Below, piece by piece: positions 55,211 through 63,570 of a DNA stretch of 64,000 nucleotides (position 1 is its first letter; each line of letters begins with the position of its first letter). The notes below the pieces were generated by a model. That model saw nothing but the letters and a program-made list of their open reading frames with translations. It ran no database searches and was not told where the DNA came from. Source of the DNA: Variovorax sp. Root318D1 (GTDB taxonomy: Bacteria > Pseudomonadota > Gammaproteobacteria > Burkholderiales > Burkholderiaceae_C); NCBI RefSeq assembly GCF_001424835.1, contig NZ_LMCQ01000012.1, forward strand, positions 463,829-527,828. The letters run 5' to 3'. A program made the translations under genes and the position numbers.

Positions 55211-55231
55211 GAATTCCGGTTTGGGGAATTC
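55211..55231. promoter_or_regulatory. Candidate LysR binding site
   Basis: GAATTCC (55211-55217) and GGAATTC (55225-55231) form a perfect 7-bp inverted repeat with a 7-bp spacer. It fits the T-N11-A dyad shape in the gap between the divergent LysR and SDR genes. Not tested. Confidence 0.55.
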
Positions 55232-55319
55232 TGAAGTCGCAAGAGTTTCATTTACGGGAACGCATGGATTTTCCACACTGCATGCACTTCTTCTTCAACA
55301 CACCCGAAAGGAAATCCCC

Positions 55320-56078
55320 ATGACATCCGTACAAGACAACATCCGCGGCAAGGTTGCCATCGTCACCGGCGCGAGCAGCGGGCTTGGCGAATCGACCGCG
55401 CGCCACCTGGCCGCACGCGGCGCCAAGGTGGTGCTCGCGGCACGGCGCACCGACCGGCTCGACAAAGTGGTCGCCGAAATTCGCGAAGCCGGCGGCGAAG
55501 CGATGGCCGTCGCCACCGACGTGGCGAAGCGCGCCGATTTGGAAAAGCTCGCGGCCGCCACCGTGGAAGCCTTCGGCCGCATCGACGTGCTGGTCAACAA
55601 CGCCGGCGTGATGCCGCTGTCGCCGATCGAGAAGCTCAAGGTCGACGAATGGGATCGCACCATCGACGTCAACATCAAGGGCGTGCTCTACGGCATTGCC
55701 GCGGTGCTGCCGCGCATGCAGGCGCAGGGCAGCGGCCACATCGTCAACGTGGCGTCCATCGCGGGGCTGAAGGTGTTTACGCCGATTGGCACCGTCTACA
55801 GCGCGACCAAGCATGCGGTGCGTGCCATCTCCGAAGGGCTGCGCGTCGAAATGGGCAACAGCGGCGTGCGCGTGACCATCGTGTCGCCGGGCGCGATCGA
55901 ATCGGAGCTGAAGTTCGGCAGCAGCGACGCCGAGAGCGCGGCCGGGGTGAAGGCGTTCTACGAGGCCAACCAGATTCCCGCTGACTCGGTGGCGCGCGCC
56001 GTGGTCTACGCCGTCGAGCAGCCCGCGAACGTGGACATCAACGAGGTGGTGCTCCGGCCCGTTTCGCAGGAGTTCTGA
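55320..56078 (+). CDS. SDR family oxidoreductase (YdfG/clavulanate dehydrogenase-like)
   Basis: A 252-residue classical SDR started at MTSVQDNIRGKVAIVTGASS (55320); an upstream in-frame start lies over the LysR gene. TGASSGLGES is the cofactor motif, VLVNNAGVMPLSPIEKLKVD the NNAG block, and NVASIAGLKVFTPIGTVYSA with TKHAVRAISEGLR the catalytic Ser, Tyr and Lys. Probably the target of the divergent LysR regulator. It is preceded by the AAAGGAAA ribosome site. Substrate unknown. Confidence 0.88.
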   Translation: MTSVQDNIRGKVAIVTGASSGLGESTARHLAARGAKVVLAARRTDRLDKVVAEIREAGGEAMAVATDVAKRADLEKLAAATVEAFGRIDVLVNNAGVMPLSPIEKLKVDEWDRTIDVNIKGVLYGIAAVLPRMQAQGSGHIVNVASIAGLKVFTPIGTVYSATKHAVRAISEGLRVEMGNSGVRVTIVSPGAIESELKFGSSDAESAAGVKAFYEANQIPADSVARAVVYAVEQPANVDINEVVLRPVSQEF

Positions 56079-56176
56079 TCCGGGCGGGTGGGGCAGTGGC
56101 GGCCCCGCCCCGCACCGATTAACCTTCAACTGCAGAAGGACATTGACAGCCAAAATCGCAAAGCGCCTGCAAAATA

Positions 56177-56188
56177 GAACGACCGTTC
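56177..56188. promoter_or_regulatory. Candidate TetR operator
   Basis: GAACG-AC-CGTTC (56177-56188), flanked by AAAA and TTTT halves, forms a near-symmetric site 21 bp upstream of the TetR gene. The wider block reads CAAAATAGAACG and CGTTCGTTTTATT. It resembles AcrR/TetR-family sites. Autoregulation is inferred. Confidence 0.6.
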
Positions 56189-56209
56189 GTTTTATTCGGA
56201 GCTTCCACG

Positions 56210-56911
56210 ATGTCCGTCAATGCCGTTCCCGCCAAGCCGGTCCGCGCCGCCCAGAAGGGCCAGCAGACCAAGGCCGTCATCGTCGACGCGGCGCTGGCGC
56301 TGGCAGCGCAGATCGGGCTCGAAGGCCTGTCGATCGGCGCCGTGGCCGAAATCACGAAGATGAGCAAGTCGGGCGTGTTCGCCCACTTCGGCTCGCGCGA
56401 GGAACTGCAGATCTCGGTGGTGCGCGAGTATCACGCGCGCTTCGAGCAAGAGGTGTTTTTTCCGGCCCTTGAGGCGCCGCGCGGCCTGCCGCGGCTGCGC
56501 GCCATGTTCGCCAACTGGATGAAGCGCACCTCGGCTGAAATCGACTCGGGCTGCATCTACATCAGCGGCGCCTCCGAGTTCGACGACCGTCCCGGCCCGG
56601 TGCGCGATGCGCTCGTGGAGTCGGTCAGCATCTGGCAGGCGGCTGTTCTGCGCGCCATCGTGCAGTCCAAGAGCGAAGGCCACCTGCGCGCCGACGCCGA
56701 CGAGCGCCAGCTCGCGTTCGAGATCCATGGCCTGATCCTCGCGCTGCACTACGAAGCGCGCTTCCTCCAGGTGCCGGGTTCCATCGGCCGCGCCAACGTC
56801 GGCTTCGACAACATCCTGGCGCGCAGCGCCACGCCCGAAGCACCGCCGGCCCCAGCGGCTGCGGCCAAGGCCAAGCCCTCCGCTTCCCGCCGGCTCAAGC
56901 CGGTGCGCTGA
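56210..56911 (+). CDS. TetR/AcrR family transcriptional regulator
   Basis: A 233-residue regulator. The helix-turn-helix is at about residues 20-65 (ALAAQIGLEGLSIGAVAEIT, KSGVFAHFGSREELQ). The ligand domain has FEQEVFFPALEAPRGLPRLR, and the final 25 residues are a Pro/Ala/Lys-rich tail. It lies 62 bp upstream of the acyl-CoA dehydrogenase gene, same strand. The beta-oxidation genes that follow are its likely target, with an acyl-CoA or fatty acid as a possible effector (inferred). Confidence 0.9.
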   Translation: MSVNAVPAKPVRAAQKGQQTKAVIVDAALALAAQIGLEGLSIGAVAEITKMSKSGVFAHFGSREELQISVVREYHARFEQEVFFPALEAPRGLPRLRAMFANWMKRTSAEIDSGCIYISGASEFDDRPGPVRDALVESVSIWQAAVLRAIVQSKSEGHLRADADERQLAFEIHGLILALHYEARFLQVPGSIGRANVGFDNILARSATPEAPPAPAAAAKAKPSASRRLKPVR

Positions 56912-56973
56912 GCGCCCCTTTTTTCGTTCTTCCTTTTTCTTTTTTATCCAGTTTTCGACCAGGAGAGTTCCGG

Positions 56974-58770
56974 ATGCCTACTTACAACCCACCCGTACGC
57001 GACATGCAGTTCGTGCTGCACGAAGTGCTCAACGTCGCCGACGAACTCAAGGCGCTTCCGGCCCATGCCGAGACCGATGCCGACACCATCAATGCGGTGA
57101 TCGAAGAGGCCGGCAAGTTCGCCGCCGAGGTGACCTTTCCGCTCAACATCAGCGGCGACGAAGAGGGCTGCAAGCTCGACAAGACCACGCATGAAGTGAA
57201 GACGCCCAAGGGCTTCAAGGACGCCTACGCCAAGTACGTCGAAGGCGGCTGGCCCGCGCTGTCGTGCGACCCGACCTTCGGCGGCCAGGGCCTGCCCTTC
57301 GTGGTAAACCAGTGCCTGTTCGAAATGCTCAACAGCGCCAACCAGGCCTGGACCATGTACCCCGGCCTCTCGCACGGCGCGTACGAAGCGCTGGTGGCAC
57401 ACGGCACCGACGAACAGAAGAAGACCTACCTGCCCAAGCTCACGAGCGGCGAATGGACCGGCACCATGTGCCTGACCGAACCGCACTGCGGCACGGACCT
57501 GGGCCTGTTGCGCACCAAGGCCGAACCGCAGGCCGACGGCAGCTATCGCATCACCGGCAGCAAGATCTTCATCTCGGCCGGCGAGCACGACATGACGGAC
57601 AACATCATTCACTTGGTGCTGGCCCGCCTGCCCGATGCGCCCAAGGGCAGCAAGGGCATCAGCCTGTTCGTGGTGCCCAAGTTCAAGGTCAAGGCCGACG
57701 GCTCGCTCGGCGAGCGCAACCCGATCTTCTGCGCCGGCCTCGAGCACAAGATGGGCATCCACGGCAACGCCACCGCGCAGATCGTGATCGAAGGCGCCAC
57801 CGGCACGCTGGTGGGCGAGCCCAACAAGGGCCTGCAAGCCATGTTCGTGATGATGAACGCCGCGCGCCTGGGCGTGGGCAACCAGTCGCTCGGACTGACC
57901 GAAGTGGCTTATCAGAATGCGCTGGCCTACGCCAAGGACCGCACGCAGATGCGTTCGCTTTCCGGCGTCAAGGCCAAGGACAAGGAAGCCGACCCGATCA
58001 TCGTCCACCCGGACGTGCGCAAGATGCTGCTCACGGCCAAGGCGTATGCCGAAGGCGGCCGCGCGCTGCAGATCTTCTGCACGCTGCTGCTCGACAAGGA
58101 ACACAACCACCCCGACGAGAAGGTGCGCAAGGACTCCGGCGAACTGGTCGCGCTGCTCACGCCCATCGTCAAGGCCTTCATCACCGACAACGGCCACATC
58201 GCCACCAATGCCTGCATGCAGGTGTTCGGCGGCCACGGCTTCATCAAGGAATGGGGCATGGAGCAGTTCGTGCGCGACAACCGCATCAACATGATCTATG
58301 AAGGCACCAACACCATCCAGTCGCTGGACCTGCTGGGCCGCAAGGTGCTGGGCAACAACGGCGCGTCGCTCAAGAAGTTCGGCAAGCTCGTCGCCAGGCT
58401 GGTGGAAGAAGAGGGCGTGAACGAGAAGATGGCCGAGTTCATCAACCCGATTGCCATGCTGGGCGACCAGCTCACCAAGTTCACGACCGAGATCGGCTTC
58501 AAGGGCTTCCAGAACCCCGACGAAGTGGGCGCCGCCGCGGTGGACTACCTGCGCGTGGCCGGCCACTTCGTGTTCGGCTACCTGTTCGCTCGCATGGCCC
58601 AGGTGGCGCTGCGCGAAATTGCCGCCGGCAACACCGACCCGTTCTACGTTGCCAAGCTGCAGACCGCACGCTTCTACTTCGCCAAGCTGTTCCCCGAGAC
58701 CGCGACGCTGATGCGCACCGCGCGCGCCGGCAGCAAGGTGCTGATGGATACCGAAGCGGCGCTGGCCTGA
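56974..58770 (+). CDS. Acyl-CoA dehydrogenase with C-terminal domain
   Basis: A 598-residue FAD enzyme of the long acyl-CoA dehydrogenase group, to which DmdC and related FadE proteins belong. Starts MPTYNPPVRDMQFVLHEVLN. TGTMCLTEPHCGTDLGLLRT and the GSKIFISAGEHDMTDNI block line the FAD and substrate site. The catalytic Glu region is NMIYEGTNTIQSLDLLGR. The 150 residues after about 450 are the extra C-terminal domain. It makes the first oxidation step of beta-oxidation in the cytoplasm. Chain-length preference is unknown. Confidence 0.92.
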   Translation: MPTYNPPVRDMQFVLHEVLNVADELKALPAHAETDADTINAVIEEAGKFAAEVTFPLNISGDEEGCKLDKTTHEVKTPKGFKDAYAKYVEGGWPALSCDPTFGGQGLPFVVNQCLFEMLNSANQAWTMYPGLSHGAYEALVAHGTDEQKKTYLPKLTSGEWTGTMCLTEPHCGTDLGLLRTKAEPQADGSYRITGSKIFISAGEHDMTDNIIHLVLARLPDAPKGSKGISLFVVPKFKVKADGSLGERNPIFCAGLEHKMGIHGNATAQIVIEGATGTLVGEPNKGLQAMFVMMNAARLGVGNQSLGLTEVAYQNALAYAKDRTQMRSLSGVKAKDKEADPIIVHPDVRKMLLTAKAYAEGGRALQIFCTLLLDKEHNHPDEKVRKDSGELVALLTPIVKAFITDNGHIATNACMQVFGGHGFIKEWGMEQFVRDNRINMIYEGTNTIQSLDLLGRKVLGNNGASLKKFGKLVARLVEEEGVNEKMAEFINPIAMLGDQLTKFTTEIGFKGFQNPDEVGAAAVDYLRVAGHFVFGYLFARMAQVALREIAAGNTDPFYVAKLQTARFYFAKLFPETATLMRTARAGSKVLMDTEAALA

Positions 58771-58810
58771 GGCTGCTGTCCTTCTTCATCGTCCAGCCGG
58801 GAACCCAATC

Positions 58811-59245
58811 ATGAAATCGTTGTTTGCAGCCATCGCCTTGGCCGCTATCTCTGCCACAGCCATGGCCCAGAGCACCCCGGTGGGGCTGTGGCGCAACGTC
58901 GACGACAAGACGGGCGAGGTCAAGGCCGAGATCCGCATCGGCGAATCCGGCGGCGCGCTCATCGGACGCATCGAGAAGTCGCTACGGAAGGACGCCAAGC
59001 CCGACGCGATTTGCGATGAATGCAGCGACGACCGCAAGGGCAAGCCCATCACAGGGCTCGACATCATCCGCGGCGGCAAGAAGGCCGAGGGCAAGGACGT
59101 CTGGGAAGGCGGAAAGATCCTCGACCCCGAGAACGGCAAGGAATACCGCGCGAGCTTCACGCCCATCGACGGCGGCAAGAAGCTCGAAGTGCGCGGCTAC
59201 TTGGGGCCCTTCTGGCGCACCCAGACCTGGCTCCGCGTCCAGTAG
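58811..59245 (+). CDS. DUF2147 domain-containing secreted protein
   Basis: A 144-residue protein starting MKSLFAAIALAAISATAMAQ, a Sec signal peptide with an A-x-A cleavage site near residue 19. The mature part begins STPVGLWRNVDDKTGEVKAE and ends with LGPFWRTQTWLRVQ, features of DUF2147. The function of the family is unknown. The gene sits between the acyl-CoA dehydrogenase and FadB genes in the same operon (40 bp and 39 bp gaps), so an envelope or lipid link is conceivable. That idea is only inferred from context. Confidence 0.88.
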   Translation: MKSLFAAIALAAISATAMAQSTPVGLWRNVDDKTGEVKAEIRIGESGGALIGRIEKSLRKDAKPDAICDECSDDRKGKPITGLDIIRGGKKAEGKDVWEGGKILDPENGKEYRASFTPIDGGKKLEVRGYLGPFWRTQTWLRVQ

Positions 59246-59284
59246 TAGACCGCCGCGTTTTCAATCCAAGAAATACCAATCAAC

Positions 59285-61708
59285 ATGTCCCGATTTCAAG
59301 TGAAGAAGGTCGCCGTGCTCGGCGCCGGCGTGATGGGCGCGCAAATTGCCGCCCACCTCGTCAACGTGCGCGTGCCTGTGGTGCTGTTCGACCTGGCCGC
59401 CAAGGACGCGACCGGAGCTGTCGCTCAAGGTGCAGCGAAGAACGGCATCGTCACGCGCGCCATCGACAACCTCAAGAAGCTCAAGCCCGCGCCGCTCGGC
59501 GACGTGGCCGATGCGGTGCTCATCGAGCAGGCCAATTACGAGGACGACCTCGCCAAGCTCGGCGAGTGCGACCTCATCATCGAAGCCATTGCGGAGCGCA
59601 TGGACTGGAAGCTCGATCTCTACAAGAAGATCGCGCCGCACGTCGCCAAGCATTCGATCCTGGCCTCGAACACCTCGGGCCTTTCGATCACCAAGCTGAG
59701 CGAAGCGCTGCCCGAAGCCCTGAAGCCGCGCTTTTGCGGCATTCACTTCTTCAACCCGCCGCGCTACATGTTCCTGGTGGAGCTGATCAACACGCCCACC
59801 ACGGAACCGAAGGTGCTCGACGACCTCGAGGCCTTCGTCACCAGCACGCTCGGCAAGGGCGTGGTGCGCGCGCACGACACGCCCAACTTCATTGCCAACC
59901 GCGTCGGCATCGCCGGCATGCTGGCCACGCTGAAAGAAGTGGAAAAGTTCGGTCTCACGCCTGACGTGGTGGACGACCTCACCGGCAAGAAGCTGGGCCG
60001 CGCGAGCTCGGGCACCTTCCGCACTGCCGACGTGGTGGGCCTCGACACGATGGCGCATGTGGTCAAGACGCTGCAGGACAACCTCGACGAGAAGAGCGAT
60101 CCGTTCTACGCCAACTTTTCGACACCGCCGGTGCTCGCCAAGCTGCTCGAGCTCGGCAACCTGGGCCAGAAGACCAAGGCCGGCTTCTTCAAGAAGGCCG
60201 GCCGCGACATCCTGCGCTTCGACCTCCAGAGCGGCGAGTACGTGCCCGCCGGCGCCAAGGCCGACGAGGTGTATGGCCGCATGCTCAAGAAGCCCGCGGG
60301 CGAGCGCCTGAAACTGCTGCGTGAGAGCGAAGGTCCTCAGGGCCAGTTTCTCTGGGCCATCATGCGCGACAGCTTCCATTACGCCGCCGTGCATCTGGAG
60401 ACCATTGCAGAGAGCGCGCGCGACATTGACTATGCGATGCGCTGGGGCTTCGGCATGAAGCAGGGTCCGTTCGAGCTCTGGCAGGAAGCCGGCTGGGCGC
60501 AGGTTGCCAAGTGGGTGCAGGAAGACATCGACACCGGCAAGGCATTGAGCACTGCGCCGCTGCCCAAATGGGTGTTCGAAGGCCCAGTGGCCGAAGCGGG
60601 TGGTGTACACACGCCGGAAGGCTCGTGGAGCGCTTCGCAGAGCAAGTTCGTGCCGCAGCGCAAGCTGCCGGTGCATGACCGCCAGTTGTTCCCCGAAAGC
60701 GTGCTCGGCGCGAACGCGGTCGACGCCAACACGGCCGGCACCACGATCAGCGACGAAGGCGACGTCCGCGTTTGGACGCTCGACGGTGAAGTGCTCATCG
60801 CCAGCATCCATTCGAAGATGCACGCCATCAGCCCCGACGTGGCCGAGGCGCTGGGCGCCGCTGTCGACCTGGCCGAGGCCGAATACAAGGGCCTGGTGAT
60901 CTGGTCGCCCGACGAGATGTTCTCGGTCGGCGCCGACCTGCAGGCGATGCTGCCGGCCTTCGTGGTCGCCGGCATCGGTGCGGTCGAAGGTGCCGAGGAA
61001 GAGCTGCAGAACGTGATGCTCAAGATCCGCTACGCAAGCGTGCCGGTGATCTCGGCCGTGCGCGGCATGGCGCTGGGCGGCGGCTGCGAACTGGCGATTC
61101 ATTCGGCCAAACGCGTCGCAGCGATGGAAAGTTATATCGGCCTCGTCGAAGTAGGCGTGGGCCTGATTCCCGGCGCGGGCGGTCTGACCTACATCGCTCG
61201 CCGTGCAGCCGAGAACGCTGCGGCCTCCATCGGCAACGACCTGCTGCCGTTCCTGACCGAGGGCTTCACCGCCGCGGCGATGGCGAAGGTGGGCACTGGC
61301 GCGCTCGATTCGAAGAAGCTCGGCTACCTGCTCGATAGCGACGTGATCGTGCCGAACAAGGACGAGCTGCTCTACGTGGCACTGCAGCAGGCCAAGGCCA
61401 TGGCCGACGCCGGCTACCGCGCGCCGCTGCGCCGCAGCTTTCGCGTGGCGGGTCGCAGCGGCGCCGCGACCATCAAGGGGCAACTCGTCAACATGCGCGA
61501 CGGCGGCTTCATCAGCGCGCACGACTTCCATATCGCGAGCCTGATCGCCAACGTGGTGACCGGCGGTGACGTGGATGCGGGCTCGCTCGTGACCGAGGAG
61601 TACCTGATGACGCTGGAACGCAAGGCCTTCTGCTCGCTGATCGTGCATCCGAAGACTCAGGAGCGGATCATGGGGATGTTGAGTACGGGGAAGCCGGTGC
61701 GCAACTGA
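59285..61708 (+). CDS. 3-hydroxyacyl-CoA dehydrogenase / enoyl-CoA hydratase bifunctional protein
   Basis: An 807-residue protein with the FadN-type order. The 3-hydroxyacyl-CoA dehydrogenase comes first (VKKVAVLGAGVMGAQIAAHL with GxGxxG, then the PRFCGIHFFNPPRYMFLVEL block). An enoyl-CoA hydratase/isomerase domain follows from about residue 495. There, WSPDEMFSVGADLQ and ALGGGCELAIHSAKRVAAME form the oxyanion hole, and YIGLVEVGVGLIPGAGG supplies the catalytic Glu. It carries out the hydration and second oxidation of beta-oxidation. Typical FadB has the reverse order. The thiolase gene is two genes downstream. Confidence 0.92.
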   Translation: MSRFQVKKVAVLGAGVMGAQIAAHLVNVRVPVVLFDLAAKDATGAVAQGAAKNGIVTRAIDNLKKLKPAPLGDVADAVLIEQANYEDDLAKLGECDLIIEAIAERMDWKLDLYKKIAPHVAKHSILASNTSGLSITKLSEALPEALKPRFCGIHFFNPPRYMFLVELINTPTTEPKVLDDLEAFVTSTLGKGVVRAHDTPNFIANRVGIAGMLATLKEVEKFGLTPDVVDDLTGKKLGRASSGTFRTADVVGLDTMAHVVKTLQDNLDEKSDPFYANFSTPPVLAKLLELGNLGQKTKAGFFKKAGRDILRFDLQSGEYVPAGAKADEVYGRMLKKPAGERLKLLRESEGPQGQFLWAIMRDSFHYAAVHLETIAESARDIDYAMRWGFGMKQGPFELWQEAGWAQVAKWVQEDIDTGKALSTAPLPKWVFEGPVAEAGGVHTPEGSWSASQSKFVPQRKLPVHDRQLFPESVLGANAVDANTAGTTISDEGDVRVWTLDGEVLIASIHSKMHAISPDVAEALGAAVDLAEAEYKGLVIWSPDEMFSVGADLQAMLPAFVVAGIGAVEGAEEELQNVMLKIRYASVPVISAVRGMALGGGCELAIHSAKRVAAMESYIGLVEVGVGLIPGAGGLTYIARRAAENAAASIGNDLLPFLTEGFTAAAMAKVGTGALDSKKLGYLLDSDVIVPNKDELLYVALQQAKAMADAGYRAPLRRSFRVAGRSGAATIKGQLVNMRDGGFISAHDFHIASLIANVVTGGDVDAGSLVTEEYLMTLERKAFCSLIVHPKTQERIMGMLSTGKPVRN

Positions 61709-61721
61709 CCTGGCAAGGACC

Positions 61722-62180
61722 ATGAGCGAAGACCTCGGCGCCTCTGGTCCCCTCTCCCGCGAGCGGGAGAGGGCTAGGGTGAGGGCACGCAGCCTTCGCA
61801 CGACCCCGACGGACGCCGAGTCCCTGCTCTGGTACCAGCTGCGCGACCGACGCCTCGCCAATTTCAAGTTTCGCCGCCAACGCGCGATCGGTCCGTACTT
61901 CGCAGACTTTGCATGCCTGGAAGCGAAGTTGATCGTTGAACTGGACGGCGGGCAGCATGTGGAAGCTGCAGCGTATGACGAGAGCCGGACACGCTTCATG
62001 GAAGCGCAGGGTTTTCGTGTGCTTCGGTTCTGGAACAACGAAGTGCTGGCGCAGACGGATGCCGTGCGTGAACGGATCCTGCAAGTGCTGCTGGAAGGCA
62101 GCCCTCACCCCAGCCCTCTCCCGCAAGCGGGAGAGGGAGCAAGACAACAGCCGCTCACCGTCGTCGCATCGGACGAATGA
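61722..62180 (+). CDS. DUF559 (Vsr-like endonuclease fold) protein within a palindromic element
   Basis: A 152-residue protein. The DUF559 core is at about residues 25-110 (RTTPTDAESLLWYQLRDRRL, FKFRRQRAIGPYFADFACLE, LIVELDGGQH, then GFRVLRFWNNEVL). The FADFACLEAKLIVELDGGQH segment supplies the Asp/Glu-rich site of the restriction-like fold. The N-terminal PLSRERERARVRARS and C-terminal HPSPLPQAGEGARQQ segments are translations of two inverted copies of a palindrome (61750-61785 and 62102-62137). The function is unknown. It sits 14 bp after fadB and 29 bp before the thiolase gene, breaking the operon. Confidence 0.88.
   Translation: MSEDLGASGPLSRERERARVRARSLRTTPTDAESLLWYQLRDRRLANFKFRRQRAIGPYFADFACLEAKLIVELDGGQHVEAAAYDESRTRFMEAQGFRVLRFWNNEVLAQTDAVRERILQVLLEGSPHPSPLPQAGEGARQQPLTVVASDE
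61750..61785. repeat. Left palindromic repeat of the DUF559 element
   Basis: CCCTCTCCCGC-GA-GCGGGAGAGGG (61750-61773) is a perfect 11-bp stem with a 2-nt centre, followed by CTAGGGTGAGGG. The right copy is inverted and differs at only three of 36 positions. Confidence 0.9.
62102..62137. repeat. Right palindromic repeat of the DUF559 element
   Basis: CCCTCACCCCAG followed by CCCTCTCCCGC-AA-GCGGGAGAGGG (62114-62137), the inverted partner of the left copy. Both lie within the DUF559 reading frame. Confidence 0.9.
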
Positions 62181-62209
62181 GCAAGACAAGATACAAGGAT
62201 TGAAGAGCC

Positions 62210-63406
62210 ATGAAACAAATCCAAGACGCCTACATCGTCTCCGCCACCCGCACGCCCATCGGCAAATCCCACCGCGGCTACTTCCGCAACTACCGTCCCG
62301 ACGACCTGCTCGCCACCACGCTCAAGGCCGCGCTCGCCGCCGTGCCGGGTCTTGACCCGAAGGCCATCGAAGACATCATCTGCGGCTGTGCGATTCCCGA
62401 ATCGCAGCAGGGCCTGAACGTCGCGCGCATCGGCGCGGTGCTGGCGGGTCTTCCCACCAGCATCGGCGGCATCACCGTGAACCGCTTCTGCGCTTCAGGC
62501 CTCTCTGCAGTGCAGATGGCCGCGGACCGCATCCGTGTGGGCGAGGCCGACGTGATGATCGCCGCCGGTGTCGAAAGCATGAGCATGGTGCCGATGATGG
62601 GCAACTCGCCTTCCCTGTCGCCATCCATCTTCGAGCGCGAAGGCGACGTCGGCATTGCCTACGGCATGGGCCTCACGGCCGAGAAGGTCGCGCAGCAGTG
62701 GAAGGTGAGCCGCGAGGCGCAGGACGAGTTCGCTCTCGCCTCGCACCAGAAGGCGCTGGCTGCGCAGAAGGCCGGCAAGTTCACAGACGAGATCACGCCC
62801 ATCGAAGTGACCGACCGCACGCCGAACCTGGAGACCGGCGAGTCGATCGCGAAGACGCGCACGGTGAGTCTCGACGAAGGCGCACGCCCCGACACCAGCC
62901 TCGAAGGCCTGGCCAAGCTGCGCACGGTGTTCGCCGCGCGCGGCACCGTCACGGCCGGCAACAGCTCGCAGACCTCCGACGGCGCGGGCGCGCTCATCCT
63001 CGCGAGCGAGAAGGCGGTCAAGCAGTACGGCCTGACGCCGCTCGCGCGCTTCGTGAGCTTTGCGAGCAAGGGCGTGCCGCCGCACATCATGGGCATCGGT
63101 CCGATCGAGGCGATTCCTGCCGCGCTGCGCTACGCGGGGCTCAAGCACGAGGACATTGACTGGTTCGAGCTCAACGAAGCCTTTGCCGCGCAGTCGCTCG
63201 CAGTCATCAACACGCTGGGGCTCGATCCGTCGAAGGTGAACCCGATGGGCGGCGCAATCGCTCTGGGCCATCCGCTCGGCGCGACCGGCGCCATTCGCGC
63301 GGCGACCGTGGTGCACGCGCTGCGCCGCGAAAACCTGAAGTACGGCATGGTCACCATGTGCGTAGGAATGGGGCAGGGCGCAGCCGGCATCTTCGAACGC
63401 GTGTGA
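62210..63406 (+). CDS. Acetyl-CoA C-acyltransferase (thiolase)
   Basis: A 398-residue thiolase, the normal length. The nucleophilic Cys is in NRFCASGLSAVQMAADRIR (about residue 90). The GNSSQTSDGAGALILASEKA block, the His in WFELNEAFAAQSLAVINTLG and the second Cys in MVTMCVGMGQGAAGIFERV complete the site. It cleaves 3-oxoacyl-CoA to acetyl-CoA, the last step of beta-oxidation, and works with the fadB-type gene upstream. Degradative FadA type is most likely. No regulator other than the TetR at the operon head is near. Confidence 0.94.
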   Translation: MKQIQDAYIVSATRTPIGKSHRGYFRNYRPDDLLATTLKAALAAVPGLDPKAIEDIICGCAIPESQQGLNVARIGAVLAGLPTSIGGITVNRFCASGLSAVQMAADRIRVGEADVMIAAGVESMSMVPMMGNSPSLSPSIFEREGDVGIAYGMGLTAEKVAQQWKVSREAQDEFALASHQKALAAQKAGKFTDEITPIEVTDRTPNLETGESIAKTRTVSLDEGARPDTSLEGLAKLRTVFAARGTVTAGNSSQTSDGAGALILASEKAVKQYGLTPLARFVSFASKGVPPHIMGIGPIEAIPAALRYAGLKHEDIDWFELNEAFAAQSLAVINTLGLDPSKVNPMGGAIALGHPLGATGAIRAATVVHALRRENLKYGMVTMCVGMGQGAAGIFERV

Positions 63407-63447
63407 CGGCTACTGCGCGGGCGATCTGCGGCGTTGCGGGGGCCGTC

Positions 63448-63486
63448 GGGAAATCCTCACGACCCTGAAGGTCGCTCCGGTTTCCC
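63448..63486. other. Intergenic stem-loop
   Basis: GGGAAA (63448-63453) pairs with TTTCCC (63481-63486), and inside them CGACC (63460-63464) pairs with GGTCG (63470-63474). It lies in the 164-bp gap after the thiolase gene. There is no T-run, so it may be an mRNA structure or a dispersed repeat rather than an intrinsic terminator. Confidence 0.35.
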
Positions 63487-63570
63487 GCCACCCGCGCCTT
63501 GCATCTCATCCCGCTCGCTACGCCGGGAAGGTTGTGGTCGGTGATTTCAAAGAACGAAGGAGACGCTCAC

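Noticed and set aside
59261..62038. A 925-residue minus-strand open frame
   Set aside because: Antisense to the fadB-type and DUF559 genes; no recognisable domain.
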